NCBI RefSeq assembly: GCF_902833045.1
Contig: NZ_CADFDU010000006.1
Coordinates: 310,001 to 374,000, forward strand
Length of the DNA: 64,000 bases
Source of the DNA: Burkholderia sp. BCC0322
GTDB taxonomy: Bacteria > Pseudomonadota > Gammaproteobacteria > Burkholderiales > Burkholderiaceae
Direction: 5' to 3'
The notes beneath the pieces were generated by a model that saw only the letters and a program-made list of their open reading frames with translations, did not search any database and was not told the DNA's origin. Position 1 is the stretch's first letter, and each line of letters opens with the position of its first letter. Made by a program: the position numbers and the translations under genes. Shown here in pieces: positions 1 through 8,387 of this stretch.

Positions 1-191
1 AACATGCGTTTCGCACGCAAGCGCTGCCTGGCAACGGCGCTGGCCTTTTTGCGCTTGCGTTCCGTCGTGGGCTTTTCATAGCCGGTGCGGCTGCGCAACT
101 CGCGAATCAACCCGGTTTTCTCGATGCCACGCCGGAATCGCCGCAGCGCGACATCGATCGGTTCGTTGAGCTTCAGAATAATTGTCGTCAT
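1..191 (-). CDS. rpsU: 30S ribosomal protein S21 (partial, runs off left edge)
   Basis: S21 is a small basic protein of the 30S subunit that helps the subunit engage mRNA during initiation. The visible 63 residues begin [20 protein letters not shown], then continue through the G-L-I-R-E-L-R and Y-E-K-P-T stretches and a Lys/Arg-rich tail, the normal S21 order. The family is about 70 residues, so only the last few codons lie outside the window. It sits beside IF-1-like and CspA genes, a translation and cold-shock neighbourhood. Burkholderia genomes usually hold several rpsU copies, so this may be a paralog (family knowledge). Confidence 0.93.
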   Translation of the reverse strand, partial: MTTIILKLNEPIDVALRRFRRGIEKTGLIRELRSRTGYEKPTTERKRKKASAVARQRLRAKRM

Positions 192-224
192 GTAGATCCT
201 GTTTTGAAAGATTCGAGCGTACAG

Positions 225-434
225 CTAGCCGAGTCGTGTCATGACGGCGCTGGCTATCTCGTCGGATTCGAATTCCGAATATCCGGCCCCGATCGATAGT
301 GCACGTATAGCCACGAACATTTGCAGCTCATGTTGATGGCACATCGCTGAATCGGCGATTCTGGAGGGCACGACGGTGTCGATCCGGGTGACCTCATTTC
401 GTCTGATCAAGCCGAGTAGTTCGTCGATGATCAT
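225..434 (-). CDS. Hypothetical protein, 69 aa
   Basis: I do not recognise this protein. It is acidic to neutral with alternating hydrophobic positions and no membrane segment or signal peptide. I chose the ATG at 434 over the upstream in-frame TTG because a GGAGG sits five bases before it. It lies 33 bp upstream of rpsU on the same strand and could be co-transcribed with it. No function is inferred. Confidence 0.6.
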   Translation of the reverse strand: MIIDELLGLIRRNEVTRIDTVVPSRIADSAMCHQHELQMFVAIRALSIGAGYSEFESDEIASAVMTRLG

Positions 435-481
435 TTCGCCCTCCAAACGACCGGGAAATTGTGTTGCGCTGGCGAGTCGCT

Positions 482-766
482 TCAGCGTGCGCTGGAAAAG
501 AAACCCTGTTTTTCGCGATTGTCGTCGATGATGTTCTCGGCAAAGCGCACCGAGGCACGACGGGCGTCGCCGGCGCTGTCAAATGGCGAGGTGTCGCGCA
601 ATCTGAAAGTCTGGCTTTGTGTCAGCGTATCGGTGGTCCCGCGAAGGCAAATCTTGACGGCCGCGTCGAACCCGGCATCGTAGTTATGCGGGCTGCCATT
701 CGGCGCCGGCACGTGCGGGTAAATCAATGGGTAAATCTCGAATCCACGATAGACGTGCATGCTCAT
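482..766 (-). CDS. Hypothetical protein, 94 aa
   Basis: The protein opens MSMHVYRGFEIYPLIYPHVP and includes a central G-F-D-A-A-V-K-I stretch, resembling small Burkholderia proteins seen near cold-shock genes (recollection, not searched). The start at 766 follows AGGAG at good spacing. The longer in-frame ATG at 814 lacks such a site. It is soluble, with no known motif. Confidence 0.6.
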   Translation of the reverse strand: MSMHVYRGFEIYPLIYPHVPAPNGSPHNYDAGFDAAVKICLRGTTDTLTQSQTFRLRDTSPFDSAGDARRASVRFAENIIDDNREKQGFFSSAR

Positions 767-1066
767 GACAAACTCCTGGCGTTCGGCCACGACGAGTCGC
801 ATGGGCGAACACATCCAGCCGGTGTCCCTGTTGCGGAGCGGGCTGGTTGGTGAAGGGGACTACGTTGCAGCGCGAAGGAGGGGCGATGCAGCAAGAGGGC
901 GGATGGAGGGGCGAAAGATCAGAGGACTGATGATCTCCCTGATGAACCCATCATACGCGCATCGTTTGACGCACGTATGATTTATTTTGGGTACGAACAA
1001 GAACGTGTCGGCATGCGGTGCGACAGGCGTGCGGTATCGGCTTGCGAGTGGCAGGGGGTGACATCG

Positions 1067-1399
1067 TCACGTGTCCACTCGATGACACCCGTGATCAGGC
1101 GAGCGTCGAACGAATCTCTTTGTCGTCGAAGCGGCCGGCGCCCGGTCGTCTCCGTGCCGGAAATCGATGCGGTCGTTGGTCCGGTCGTAGGCGGACAACG
1201 CCGGCCTTACGCGAGCCCCTGCGAGGATCCCGATGCGGTGCCTGCGCATGCGTTCCGATGCGTGCGCGGCGACGGTCGCGCCGTTTTCCAGTGTCACGCG
1301 GAATCTGCTCTCCGAGAGGACTTCATCGACAACGCCGTCCGGTTCCAGGCGTTCTTCCTTTGTCGCGCCAATGTCTCTCGTCAGAGCGACGACCTTCAC
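1067..1399 (-). CDS. infA: Translation initiation factor IF-1-like protein
   Basis: The middle of the protein (EERLEPDGVVDEVL, R-V-T-L-E-N-G, H-A-S-E-R-M-R-R, I-L-A-G, D-F-R-H) follows the S1/OB fold of IF-1, which binds the ribosomal A site during initiation. It departs from typical IF-1 in several places: G-A-R-V-R-P-A-L replaces the usual G-D-R-V-T-L-E-L, and about 20 extra basic residues follow the usual end. The only standard start is a GTG at 1399 that adds about 11 residues and has a weak ribosome site. An ATT ten codons in lies next to GAGAG. It may be a specialised paralog or a decaying copy. Confidence 0.7.
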   Translation of the reverse strand: MKVVALTRDIGATKEERLEPDGVVDEVLSESRFRVTLENGATVAAHASERMRRHRIGILAGARVRPALSAYDRTNDRIDFRHGDDRAPAASTTKRFVRRSPDHGCHRVDT

Positions 1400-1436
1400 T
1401 CGAAGGCAAGTTCGCTGTTACAACCGGCTCAATCCG

Positions 1437-1592
1437 CTATTGCGGCGCGAGAGGGCGCCTCTTCGGGCGCGAGTTCGTGCCAGAGGGAGGCTTCGGCGGC
1501 ACCCAGTTCAATGCGGTGCCCAGCTTGGGCAGGATCATGGCCTGCTTGGCACGCGGAGGGGCCTTGTTACTGCGAGGCTGACTTCGGGTCAT
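1437..1592 (-). CDS. Small basic hypothetical protein, 51 aa
   Basis: This short frame begins MTRSQPRSNKAPPRAKQAM and ends R-R-P-L-A-P-Q. It is rich in Arg, Lys and Pro, with a G-T-A-L-N-W-V core. It is supported mainly by an AGGAG six bases before the ATG and its place between the IF-1-like and cspA genes on the same strand. It could bind nucleic acid, but nothing shows this directly. Confidence 0.45.
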   Translation of the reverse strand: MTRSQPRSNKAPPRAKQAMILPKLGTALNWVPPKPPSGTNSRPKRRPLAPQ

Positions 1593-1839
1593 GCGGATTC
1601 TCCTGATGTGCGGCTTGCGGGGAGGCGGTGGGCATGGCGCCCGATCGCACTCGTGCGGCTGAACACGCGCGCTACGAGCGATATTTGCGTATCGACTACG
1701 CACTTGGTCGACAGCCGGATGGGAGACGGATGGTCGGGCCTGGTCTGCGTCGAGTCGCGTTGCATCTACGACGGAGGGTGCAGCAATTGAAGCGGCAGTG
1801 AGGTGTCGCTTCGTGAGCAGGACGGATGGCGTCGCGCGA

Positions 1840-2043
1840 TTACAGCGGGGTAATGTTCGATGCTTGCAGACCCTTGGGGCCATTCTTTGTCTCGTAGCTG
1901 ACTTTCTGACCTTCCGCGAGGGTCTTGAAGCCGTCGCTGCGAATTTCCGAGAAGTGAGCGAACAGATCGTCGCCGCCGCTGTCGGGGGTGATGAAGCCGA
2001 AGCCCTTGTTGTCGTTGAACCACTTGACGGTACCGGTATCCAT
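1840..2043 (-). CDS. cspA: Cold-shock protein CspA family
   Basis: A 67-residue single-stranded nucleic-acid chaperone with both RNP motifs: [12 protein letters not shown] (RNP1 K-G-F-G-F-I) and D-L-F-A-H-F (RNP2). Length and ending (Q-A-S-N-I-T-P-L) are typical. It starts at the ATG at 2043 after AGGAG. The roughly 250-bp upstream region could give a long 5' leader, as is common for csp genes, but I did not establish a thermosensor structure. Confidence 0.96.
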   Translation of the reverse strand: MDTGTVKWFNDNKGFGFITPDSGGDDLFAHFSEIRSDGFKTLAEGQKVSYETKNGPKGLQASNITPL

Positions 2044-2525
2044 GGCAGATCTCCTGAAAATGGACGAGCACATGCGCCTCGAATGGACGAGGAAAAGAAA
2101 TCAAGGAGGGAGAGGACAACGAATACCGCAGGTAGCGGTCGATGATGAGCAGCAATCGCGCTTCTTGAATACTTCAGCGACCGACAGTACGCGTCGTCAA
2201 GAAATGTGTCAAGCGCTTTTGGCCAGGCGTCGTGCACCGACCGACGTTGATCAATTCTTCGAATTGCGAATGAATTTTCAGGTAGCGACACTGGGCGTCA
2301 TGGCTTTTGCGAACGACTGGACGATGCGTGAAAGCGCTGACAGGCGCGTTCACGCGGCAACGTTCCGAAACGAGTGTGGATCACGTCGTCTCGTTCTCGA
2401 AACAGACCGCCTGGTGACACAGCTGCAAGGTGATCATTGATCCCGTCGTTCCGGGTGGCGAATCGCGATGGCGGGCACCGGTGATCGTCAATTCGCGGAC
2501 ACGGCACGTTGACGCTGGCAAAACG

Positions 2526-2843
2526 CTATCGTCGTGGGTGCTTCATTTCCTCGGCTTCCACCGCGGCGAGTCGTTCCTCGCTTGCGGAAACAGATTCCAT
2601 GGCTTCGTCGATCGATGCCAATGCATACTCGCAAGCCAGTTTCGTTTCTTCAACCGTAGGCTCTGGCTCCGCATCGTCGCTGGGTGGAGGGGAGAGCATG
2701 TCTCCGAGCATCATCGCCAGTTCAGGGGTGTCCCATTGCTCGCCCCTTTGTTCCTTCTTCTTTATATGGTGCCGGATTTCCGCGTCTTGCTCTGGCGAGA
2801 GTGGAAGGTGTCGAAACGTGTTGCTTGGTTTGGCGTCAATCAT
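2526..2843 (-). CDS. Hypothetical protein, 105 aa
   Basis: An acidic soluble protein beginning MIDAKPSNTFRHLPLSPEQD with the pattern A-E-I-R-H-H-I-K-K-K, then W-D-T-P-E-L-A-M-M-L-G-D-M-L and a Glu/Ala-rich helix at the end. It looks like a small Burkholderia-specific family, with no assigned function that I know. The start was chosen after AGGG; upstream in-frame codons do not look protein-like. Confidence 0.6.
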   Translation of the reverse strand: MIDAKPSNTFRHLPLSPEQDAEIRHHIKKKEQRGEQWDTPELAMMLGDMLSPPPSDDAEPEPTVEETKLACEYALASIDEAMESVSASEERLAAVEAEEMKHPRR

Positions 2844-2934
2844 GATGTTGCCCTGAAGGTTGAATTCGACTTGCTTGAACTGCCTCCCGGATTGGACGAG
2901 CCCAGGAAAATGATGAGGCTGACGGAACAGGTTG

Positions 2935-3171
2935 CTATTTGCAACTGCGCGAATTGTGGATTTGTTCGAGGCGTCCCAAAAGCTCATCTACTTGGAGTTC
3001 GAGGACCTTGTTTCGCTGAGATTGCCTGCGGAGTCTGTTGAGCTTGACTGTCCAATACGATGGATTGCTGACAGGCGATCTGTCGATGAAGGCATGTTCT
3101 GCTTGCTCAAGGAGTCCGATCGCTCGCCTGATGTGGACCAACTCGCGCTCCACTTCGCAGTACCAGCTCAT
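2935..3171 (-). CDS. Hypothetical helical protein, 78 aa
   Basis: It opens MSWYCEVERELVHIRRAIGL and is predicted largely helical, with heptad-like leucines near the end (V-L-E-L-Q-V-D-E-L-L-G-R-L). No domain is recognised. The longer upstream frame to 3327 is low-complexity and has no good start, so the internal ATG at 3171 is used. It lies on the same strand as the 105-aa unknown downstream. Confidence 0.55.
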   Translation of the reverse strand: MSWYCEVERELVHIRRAIGLLEQAEHAFIDRSPVSNPSYWTVKLNRLRRQSQRNKVLELQVDELLGRLEQIHNSRSCK

Positions 3172-3507
3172 GTTTGCCGCCTGTTGTTGACGATTTGCAT
3201 CTTGACTTGCTGCCCCGCCAGAACACCGGGGTTCACTCAGGGGCGCAGGAGCCGACTCCCAGCTGTGTCGCTGCCGCGCGGCGGGTGTGGTGAGGGGGGA
3301 ATGTGGTGCGCAAGTAGGGCGCGACACGGACTGCAGGGGAGGGAGGGCCGTTAATCCACAAATGGAGCCCGGACGAAACCATCATACGCGCATCGCCGGT
3401 CAGGCAACTGTTTAATTTCGGTTGCGACGAAGAACACGCATCGTTGAATGCGAGATGAGTCACCATCCCGACTACGCGCCAGCCAGCGCCAAACCGTCCA
3501 GCATGAG

Positions 3508-3645
3508 CTAAGCAAGATGATCAAGACCCGAGGCCGCTTCCCGACCGACCATGCGGCAACGAAACTGATCTGGCTGGCACTGCGCAACATCACGGCTGAC
3601 TGGGGGCGTGCCGCTCACGACTGGAAGACAGCCATGAACCAGTTT
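3508..3645 (+). pseudogene. IS256-family transposase remnant (C-terminal scrap)
   Basis: About 45 codons read K-T-R-G-R-F-P, A-A-T-K-L-I-W-L-A-L-R-N-I, then W-G-R-A-A-H-D-W-K-T-A-M-N-Q-F. This matches the far C terminus of IS256-type (Mutator-like) transposases as I know them. The catalytic DDE region upstream is missing and the frame after the match runs into unrelated sequence, so this is a dead relic of an insertion. No terminal repeats were found around it. Confidence 0.8.
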
Positions 3646-3874
3646 GGTAGGCTTGTTGCCTGCCTATGTTTGTCGGATCTTGATGCCGGCAAGTGGCATG
3701 GTGAAAAAGAGGTATCGTCTTTGGATGGTCGAAATGATACCCCCCTTTATCCCCCTATTTTTCGGCCGGACGCGATTTTCGGCGAACGTGAGCGAACGGT
3801 AGAAGGGCGTAAGGTGCCCAACCGGCAAGGGTTTTGGGCAAATTGCCGAACCATCACGAACAGGAGCGAACAAA
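3646..3874. other. Intergenic scar after transposase relic
   Basis: No gene is supported here. The stretch has lower GC than the flanks, with runs such as CCCCCCTTTATCCCCC, and probably holds the promoter of the Dabb-thioesterase pair. It follows the IS relic. Confidence 0.4.
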
Positions 3875-4189
3875 GTGATCAGACATATTGTCATGTGGAA
3901 GTTGAAAGAATCGGCCGAGGGCGCGACGCGTGCACAGAACGCGCTGAAGCTGAAGGAAAAGCTCGAAGGCTGCCGCGACCTCGTGCCAGGCACGCTGCAG
4001 ATCGACGTCGGCGTGGCGACGCCGGGCCTCGATGCGACCGCCGACATCGTGCTCGTATCCGATTTCGCGGACAAGGCCGCGCTCGATGCGTACCAGGTGC
4101 ACCCGGTTCACCAGGAAGTGAAGAAATTCGTCGTCGCGGTGGCCGAATCGCGCGAGTGCGTCGACTACATCGTCGACACCGCACGATGA
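3875..4189 (+). CDS. Dabb (stress-responsive A/B barrel) family protein
   Basis: A 104-residue dimeric ferredoxin-like barrel protein. The N terminus MIRHIVMWKLKESA, the central V-L-V-S-D-F-A-D and the L-D-A-Y-Q-V-H-P-V-H segment are the usual landmarks of the family. The GTG at 3875 follows CAGGAG. Its stop overlaps the start of the next gene (ATGA), so the two are translationally coupled. Biochemical function is not established for most members. Confidence 0.88.
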   Translation: MIRHIVMWKLKESAEGATRAQNALKLKEKLEGCRDLVPGTLQIDVGVATPGLDATADIVLVSDFADKAALDAYQVHPVHQEVKKFVVAVAESRECVDYIVDTAR

Positions 4190-4665
4190 GCGACGCGGCA
4201 ACCCCGACGGACGGCCCGTCGATCGAAAGCCCGTTCGTCGACCTGCTCGGTGTGCAGCTCGTGTCCGCGAAGGACGGTGCGAGTGAGCTCGTGCTGCCGC
4301 TCGAAGAGCGGCACATGAACACGTGGAGCATCGCGCACGGCGGCGTGACGATGACGCTCGCGGACATCGCGCTCGCGATGGCTGCACGCAGCCTGACCGA
4401 CGACGGTGTTGGCGTCGTGACGGTCGAGATGAAGGTGAACTTCATGCAGCCGGGTCGCGGCGAGTTGCGCGCTTACGGGCGCGTGATGCATCGCTCGACG
4501 ACGATGGCCTACTGCGAGGGCGAAGTGCGCGACAGCGACGGCAATTTCGTTGCGAAGGCGCTCGGCACGTTCAAGTACATGCGGCGGCTCGCGGTGGGCC
4601 GCGACATCAAGCGGCAACGCTCGCGCACGGCGCCTGACGCCCAGCCCGGCCCGAGCGACGCGTAA
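4186..4665 (+). CDS. PaaI-family hotdog thioesterase
   Basis: A 159-residue hotdog-fold acyl-CoA thioesterase. The conserved helix segment I-A-H-G-G-V-T-M-T-L-A-D and the strand V-E-M-K-V-N-F-M-Q-P are visible, as is the later A-Y-C-E-G-E-V. Likely substrates are aromatic or short acyl-CoAs (family knowledge). It overlaps the Dabb gene by four bases and is followed by a strong terminator. Confidence 0.88.
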   Translation: MSDAATPTDGPSIESPFVDLLGVQLVSAKDGASELVLPLEERHMNTWSIAHGGVTMTLADIALAMAARSLTDDGVGVVTVEMKVNFMQPGRGELRAYGRVMHRSTTMAYCEGEVRDSDGNFVAKALGTFKYMRRLAVGRDIKRQRSRTAPDAQPGPSDA

Positions 4666-4678
4666 GCGCCCGGACGCA

Positions 4679-4720
4679 CGGCCCTGCCGCTTCACGGGCA
4701 GGGCCGTTTTGTTTTGCGAC
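4679..4720 (+). terminator. Rho-independent terminator after thioesterase gene
   Basis: An inverted repeat (ACGGCCCTGCC with GGCAGGGCCGT) around a short loop is followed by TTTTGTTTT on the plus strand. It closes the Dabb-thioesterase unit. Confidence 0.9.
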
Positions 4721-4834
4721 GCGTCCTGGTGCACCGGAATTTCGATACGCACGGCGCGTAACGCTTGCCCGGCGCGCGCATGGCATCATGCACACTTGTT
4801 CGTTCACGGTGCCCCGCATGCGCCGTCCTAACCG

Positions 4835-5794
4835 ATGCCGCTGAATCCGAAGATCGCCCAGGTGCTCGACATGATCGAGCGTGCGAAACGTCCGTCCTAT
4901 CACCATCAGACGCCGCAGCAGGCGCGCGCCGCGTACGAGAAAAGCGCGCCGATTCTCGACGTCGCACCGGCGCCGATGCATTCGGTCGAGGAATGCGTCG
5001 TGCCGACGCGCGACGGCCGCACGATCGGTGCACGGCTGTACTTGCCGGTCGCACCGAGCCTCGCGGAGCCGCTGCCCGCGCTCGTCTACTACCATGGCGG
5101 CGGCTTCACGGTCGGCAGCGTCGATACGCACGACGCGCTGTGCCGGATGTTCGCGCACGATGCGCAATGCGCGGTGCTGTCGGTCGGCTACCGGCTCGCG
5201 CCGGAACACCGGTTCCCGACCGCGGTGAACGACGCCGACGACGCGTTGCAATGGTTGCATCGCGAGGCCGCCACGTTCGGAATCGACGCCGACCGTTTGG
5301 CCGTCGGCGGCGACAGCGCGGGCGGCACGCTCGCGACCGTATGCGCGGTGCTCGCACGCGACGCAGGCATTCGCCTGGCGCTGCAGATGCTGATCTATCC
5401 GGGCGTGACGGGCTACCAGGACACCGAATCGCATGCACGGCTCGCGAGCGGATACTTGCTGACGCAGGACACGATCCAGTGGTTCTTCACGCAATACGTG
5501 CGCGATCGGGCGGACCGCGACGACTGGCGTTTCGCGCCGCTCGACGGCATGCGCGATGCGCCGTCGTTTTCGGGCGTCGCGCCGGCGTGGATCGCGACGG
5601 CCGAATACGATCCGCTGAGCGACGAAGGCGCCGCATATGCGGACAAGTTGCGCGCGGTGGGCAACGTGGTCACGCTGGTTTGCTATCCGGGGATGATCCA
5701 CGAATTCTTCAAGATGGCCGGCTACGTGCCCGAGGTACGGGCCGCGCATGCCGATGCGGTCGCGGCGCTGAAGGCTGCATTCGACGACGTTTGA
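4835..5794 (+). CDS. Alpha/beta hydrolase, HSL-like esterase
   Basis: A 319-residue carboxylesterase of the hormone-sensitive-lipase group. The oxyanion-hole motif Y-Y-H-G-G-G-F lies near residue 90, the nucleophile elbow G-D-S-A-G-G near 160, the acid within A-E-Y-D-P-L and the histidine in G-M-I-H-E-F near 290, so all catalytic parts are present. It lacks a signal peptide and is cytosolic. The natural substrate is unknown, most likely short-chain esters. Confidence 0.93.
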   Translation: MPLNPKIAQVLDMIERAKRPSYHHQTPQQARAAYEKSAPILDVAPAPMHSVEECVVPTRDGRTIGARLYLPVAPSLAEPLPALVYYHGGGFTVGSVDTHDALCRMFAHDAQCAVLSVGYRLAPEHRFPTAVNDADDALQWLHREAATFGIDADRLAVGGDSAGGTLATVCAVLARDAGIRLALQMLIYPGVTGYQDTESHARLASGYLLTQDTIQWFFTQYVRDRADRDDWRFAPLDGMRDAPSFSGVAPAWIATAEYDPLSDEGAAYADKLRAVGNVVTLVCYPGMIHEFFKMAGYVPEVRAAHADAVAALKAAFDDV

Positions 5795-5835
5795 TGGCGA
5801 TGGTTGAGCGGCGTACGCGCCGCATGGGAGCTGCG

Positions 5836-6276
5836 ATGACGGACGGCGTGGTGGAAACCGGCGACTGGACGGTACTGGGCGGCGACGCCGCGCGGATTCG
5901 CGACGCGGTGTTCGTGCGCGAGCAGCAGATTCCGCCGGAATGGGAGCTCGACGAAGACGATCCGCTGTCGCTCCATGCGGTGGCGTACCGGGTCGATGCG
6001 GCGACCGGTATACGCCGCGCGGTCGCGACGGGGCGGCTGCTGCCGTCCGGCACGATCGGGCGCGTCGCGGTGCTGGCCGACGCACGCGGGCAGGGCGTCG
6101 GGTCAGCCGTGCTCGACGCATTGCTGGAGGCGGCGCGGCGGCGCGGCGAAATCGTCGTGCGGCTCTACGCGCAGGATTCGGCCGTGTCGTTCTACTTGCG
6201 GCACGGCTTCGCGGCGGTCGGTGAACCGTTCGTCGAAGCCGGCGTGCCGCACGTCGAGATGGCGCGCGCGCCGTAG
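5836..6276 (+). CDS. GNAT-family N-acetyltransferase
   Basis: A 146-residue GNAT protein of the ElaA/YjcF-like type: F-V-R-E-Q-Q-I-P near the start, the acetyl-CoA pyrophosphate loop in L-A-D-A-R-G-Q-G-V-G-S-A, and Y-L-R-H-G-F near the end. I prefer the ATG at 5836 (GGGAG upstream) over the in-frame ATG at 5794, which overlaps the esterase stop but has no ribosome site. The acceptor substrate is unknown. Confidence 0.9.
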   Translation: MTDGVVETGDWTVLGGDAARIRDAVFVREQQIPPEWELDEDDPLSLHAVAYRVDAATGIRRAVATGRLLPSGTIGRVAVLADARGQGVGSAVLDALLEAARRRGEIVVRLYAQDSAVSFYLRHGFAAVGEPFVEAGVPHVEMARAP

Positions 6277-6296
6277 CACGGCGCCGGTTCGCGCGC

Positions 6297-7142
6297 TCAG
6301 CGCGGCTGTGTCGCGTCGAGGTCGAACGTGAATGCGCGCTCGAACGTGCCCGGGCGGACGGTACGGTGCGAGCCGTCGTCGTCGCAGCGTTCCTTGATCT
6401 CGACCGTCAGCCGCACGCCTTCCTTCATCGTGACGCGCAGCGCGGTCGTGCCGCGCGTCCCGTATTCGGGGGTCTCGATGAACGCGGCCGACAGCGCACG
6501 CTCGCGCTCGATCGGAATACCCGTGTGCGGGAGTGCGTCGTCGTCGGCGACATGCGGGTCGCGCATCAGCGCGATCAGCTCGTCGAGCGTCGGGGTTGGA
6601 TTGTCGGTGAGCAGCGTGCCGAGTTCCGCGCGCTTGCGCACCACTTTCGGCCAGGGCGTATCGAGCCGCGCATTCGACAGCGCATGCACGCCGGGTGCGA
6701 TCGCGACGGGCGCGGCGACACCGCTTTCGCCCTCGGGCGCGCGATTGCAGAACCACGCGAGTTCACGCCGCCGCCAGTCGCCGACGAGCAGGTTGAAGCC
6801 GTTGTAGACGGCCGCATGCCCGGCGAGCTGCCCGAGGTAGTCGAGCGGCGCGACGGACGGCCCGCCGAGGAAATCGGACACGAGCTTGCCGCGGGTCGGC
6901 GCGCCGGCGCGAATGTCGAACGGGGCGCGGTAGTTCGTCAGCGCGGCGAACCGGCCGTCGCGCGATACGCCGAGCCACGTGCCGCCCGCTTCGAGATCGC
7001 GGCCGGCAAGCACGCCCGGTACATCTTCCCACCACGAGAGCGGCGCGCTCGTCCGACGAAAGAACTCGTCGCGATTGGCGGTGAGGGTAAAGACGGGACC
7101 GGCGGCGGCATCGGGCTGCCAGTCGAAGGCAATCAGACACAT
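6297..7142 (-). CDS. NRDE (TANGO2-like) family protein
   Basis: The 281-residue protein begins MCLIAFDWQPD and contains L-T-A-N-R-D-E-F, the signature that names the family, in an Ntn-hydrolase-like fold with Cys2 exposed after Met removal. A-G-G-T-W-L-G-V and A-A-L-T-N-Y-R further support it. Eukaryotic homologues are linked to heme and lipid handling; the bacterial role is unclear. It lies downstream of ygfZ on the same strand. Confidence 0.92.
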   Translation of the reverse strand: MCLIAFDWQPDAAAGPVFTLTANRDEFFRRTSAPLSWWEDVPGVLAGRDLEAGGTWLGVSRDGRFAALTNYRAPFDIRAGAPTRGKLVSDFLGGPSVAPLDYLGQLAGHAAVYNGFNLLVGDWRRRELAWFCNRAPEGESGVAAPVAIAPGVHALSNARLDTPWPKVVRKRAELGTLLTDNPTPTLDELIALMRDPHVADDDALPHTGIPIERERALSAAFIETPEYGTRGTTALRVTMKEGVRLTVEIKERCDDDGSHRTVRPGTFERAFTFDLDATQPR

Positions 7143-7168
7143 CGGGCGAATCTCTCGCAGAAAACATC

Positions 7169-7200
7169 GGGCGCCGGCTGCGACTCGCGAGCCGGCGCCC
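7169..7200 (-). terminator. Strong GC hairpin between ygfZ and the NRDE gene
   Basis: GGGCGCCGGCT and AGCCGGCGCCC form an 11-bp perfect stem. On the minus strand it is followed only by GATGTTTTC, so termination may be partial. Confidence 0.6.
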
Positions 7201-7218
7201 GAATGGGTTGTCGGTGCA

Positions 7219-8253
7219 TCACGCTTCCGTCGGCCACGCGTACGGCAGCGTATCGAACGCAAGCACCGGGCCGTCGGCCGAACCGAGGTGCACCGTGCCG
7301 TTGTCGAGCGCGGCGAGCTTGATCTCGACGAGCGCGTCGACGCCACCCGCGGGCGCGGCCGCCGCGTTGACGATCATCCCGCACGGCTGGCCGGGATCGT
7401 CGCTGTGGAACAGCTCGACGCCGGCATGCACGGTATCGGTCTCGCCGGCGAGGTGCGCGAGCGCGGTGCGGCGCTTGATCGTGCCGCGGTACTGGCTGCG
7501 CGCGACGATTTCCTGGCCCGGGTAGCACCCTTTGCGAAAGTTAACGGCGCCGATCACGTCGAAGTTGACCATCTGCGGCACGAACTGTTCGACGGCAGGC
7601 TGCGTGATGCGCGGTTCGCCCGCGCGGATGTCGAGCCAGTCCCAGACGGCGGGCGACACGACCGGCAGCGTGCCGCCGAGCGCGGCGATGCGCGCGTCGA
7701 CTTCCGCGCGCGGGCCGATCCACAGATAGCGCTTGCGGCCGGCCGCATCGGGCACGCGGATCAGCGTGCCGGCGGGGCCGTCGACCTTCACGTGCACGCC
7801 GTCCGGCAGCGCGTCGAAGATGCCCGACAGCGCGTCGCGCACGTCGCCCGCGAAACCGACCACCGCGAGCGCGTCGCTCGCATCGGTCAGCTTCGCTTTG
7901 GCGCGCAGCACGAACATCGACAACCGCTTCTGCACGGCGGGCTGCACGTCCTTGGACACCAGCAGGCGCACGCCGTGGCCGGCGCGCCACGTGAGGAACG
8001 AGCCGAGGAGGCGCCCCTTCGGCGAGCAGTAGCCGGACAGCCGCGCGCTCGCGGCGTCGAGATGTTCGATGTCGTTGGTGAGCTGGCCGTGCAGGAACGT
8101 CGCGGCATCATCGCCGGCCACGTCGATCACGCCGAACTGCGGCAGCGGCATGCAGGCGCCCGGCGCGTCGAAATCGGCGGCGGACGGGCGGGGGAAAACG
8201 GGGAGCGAGGCGGGTGCGGCCTGGACTGCCGGTGAAGCGAACGGTGTGCTCAT
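7219..8253 (-). CDS. ygfZ: Folate-binding protein YgfZ
   Basis: A 344-residue tetrahydrofolate-binding protein, similar to the GcvT aminomethyltransferase fold, that supports repair or maturation of Fe-S enzymes. The hallmark K-G-C-Y-P-G-Q-E with its conserved cysteine lies near residue 235, and F-L-H-G-Q-L-T-N-D near residue 55. It is divergent from mltG across a gap of about 78 bp in the uninterrupted chromosome. The prophage has inserted into that gap, 46 bp from the start codon. Confidence 0.95.
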   Translation of the reverse strand: MSTPFASPAVQAAPASLPVFPRPSAADFDAPGACMPLPQFGVIDVAGDDAATFLHGQLTNDIEHLDAASARLSGYCSPKGRLLGSFLTWRAGHGVRLLVSKDVQPAVQKRLSMFVLRAKAKLTDASDALAVVGFAGDVRDALSGIFDALPDGVHVKVDGPAGTLIRVPDAAGRKRYLWIGPRAEVDARIAALGGTLPVVSPAVWDWLDIRAGEPRITQPAVEQFVPQMVNFDVIGAVNFRKGCYPGQEIVARSQYRGTIKRRTALAHLAGETDTVHAGVELFHSDDPGQPCGMIVNAAAAPAGGVDALVEIKLAALDNGTVHLGSADGPVLAFDTLPYAWPTEA

Positions 8254-8298
8254 GGAATGAGGGAACAGTCAACCCTGACTTTGACGGAGGCGAGCAAG

Positions 8299-8315
8299 TA
8301 TTATATGGGTCTTAG
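8299..8315 (+). repeat. attL core
   Basis: GTATTATATGGGTCTTA, identical to 55178-55194, at the junction between host ygfZ upstream DNA and phage DNA. Bases just outside differ between the ends (AA before this copy, GG before the other), which sets the core at 17 bp. Confidence 0.92.
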
Positions 8316-8316
8316 A

Positions 8317-8354
8317 AAATAAAAAAGCCCCACATAATCATGCGGTTAATGTGT
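8317..8354 (-). terminator. Probable terminator at the end of the lysis/late operon
   Basis: On the minus strand a CACAT and ATGTG pair brackets a loop and is followed by GGGC and a run of six T, then TATTTT. It lies between the Rz1-like gene and attL, where late transcripts would otherwise run into ygfZ. Confidence 0.55.
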
Positions 8355-8387
8355 GTGCCTGGCAGGCTTGGCACCGTAACGGCACAC

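Noticed and set aside
2298-2507. Minus-strand frame of 69 codons downstream of the 105-aa gene
   Set aside because: No ribosome site, Arg/His-biased composition, no similarity recognised.
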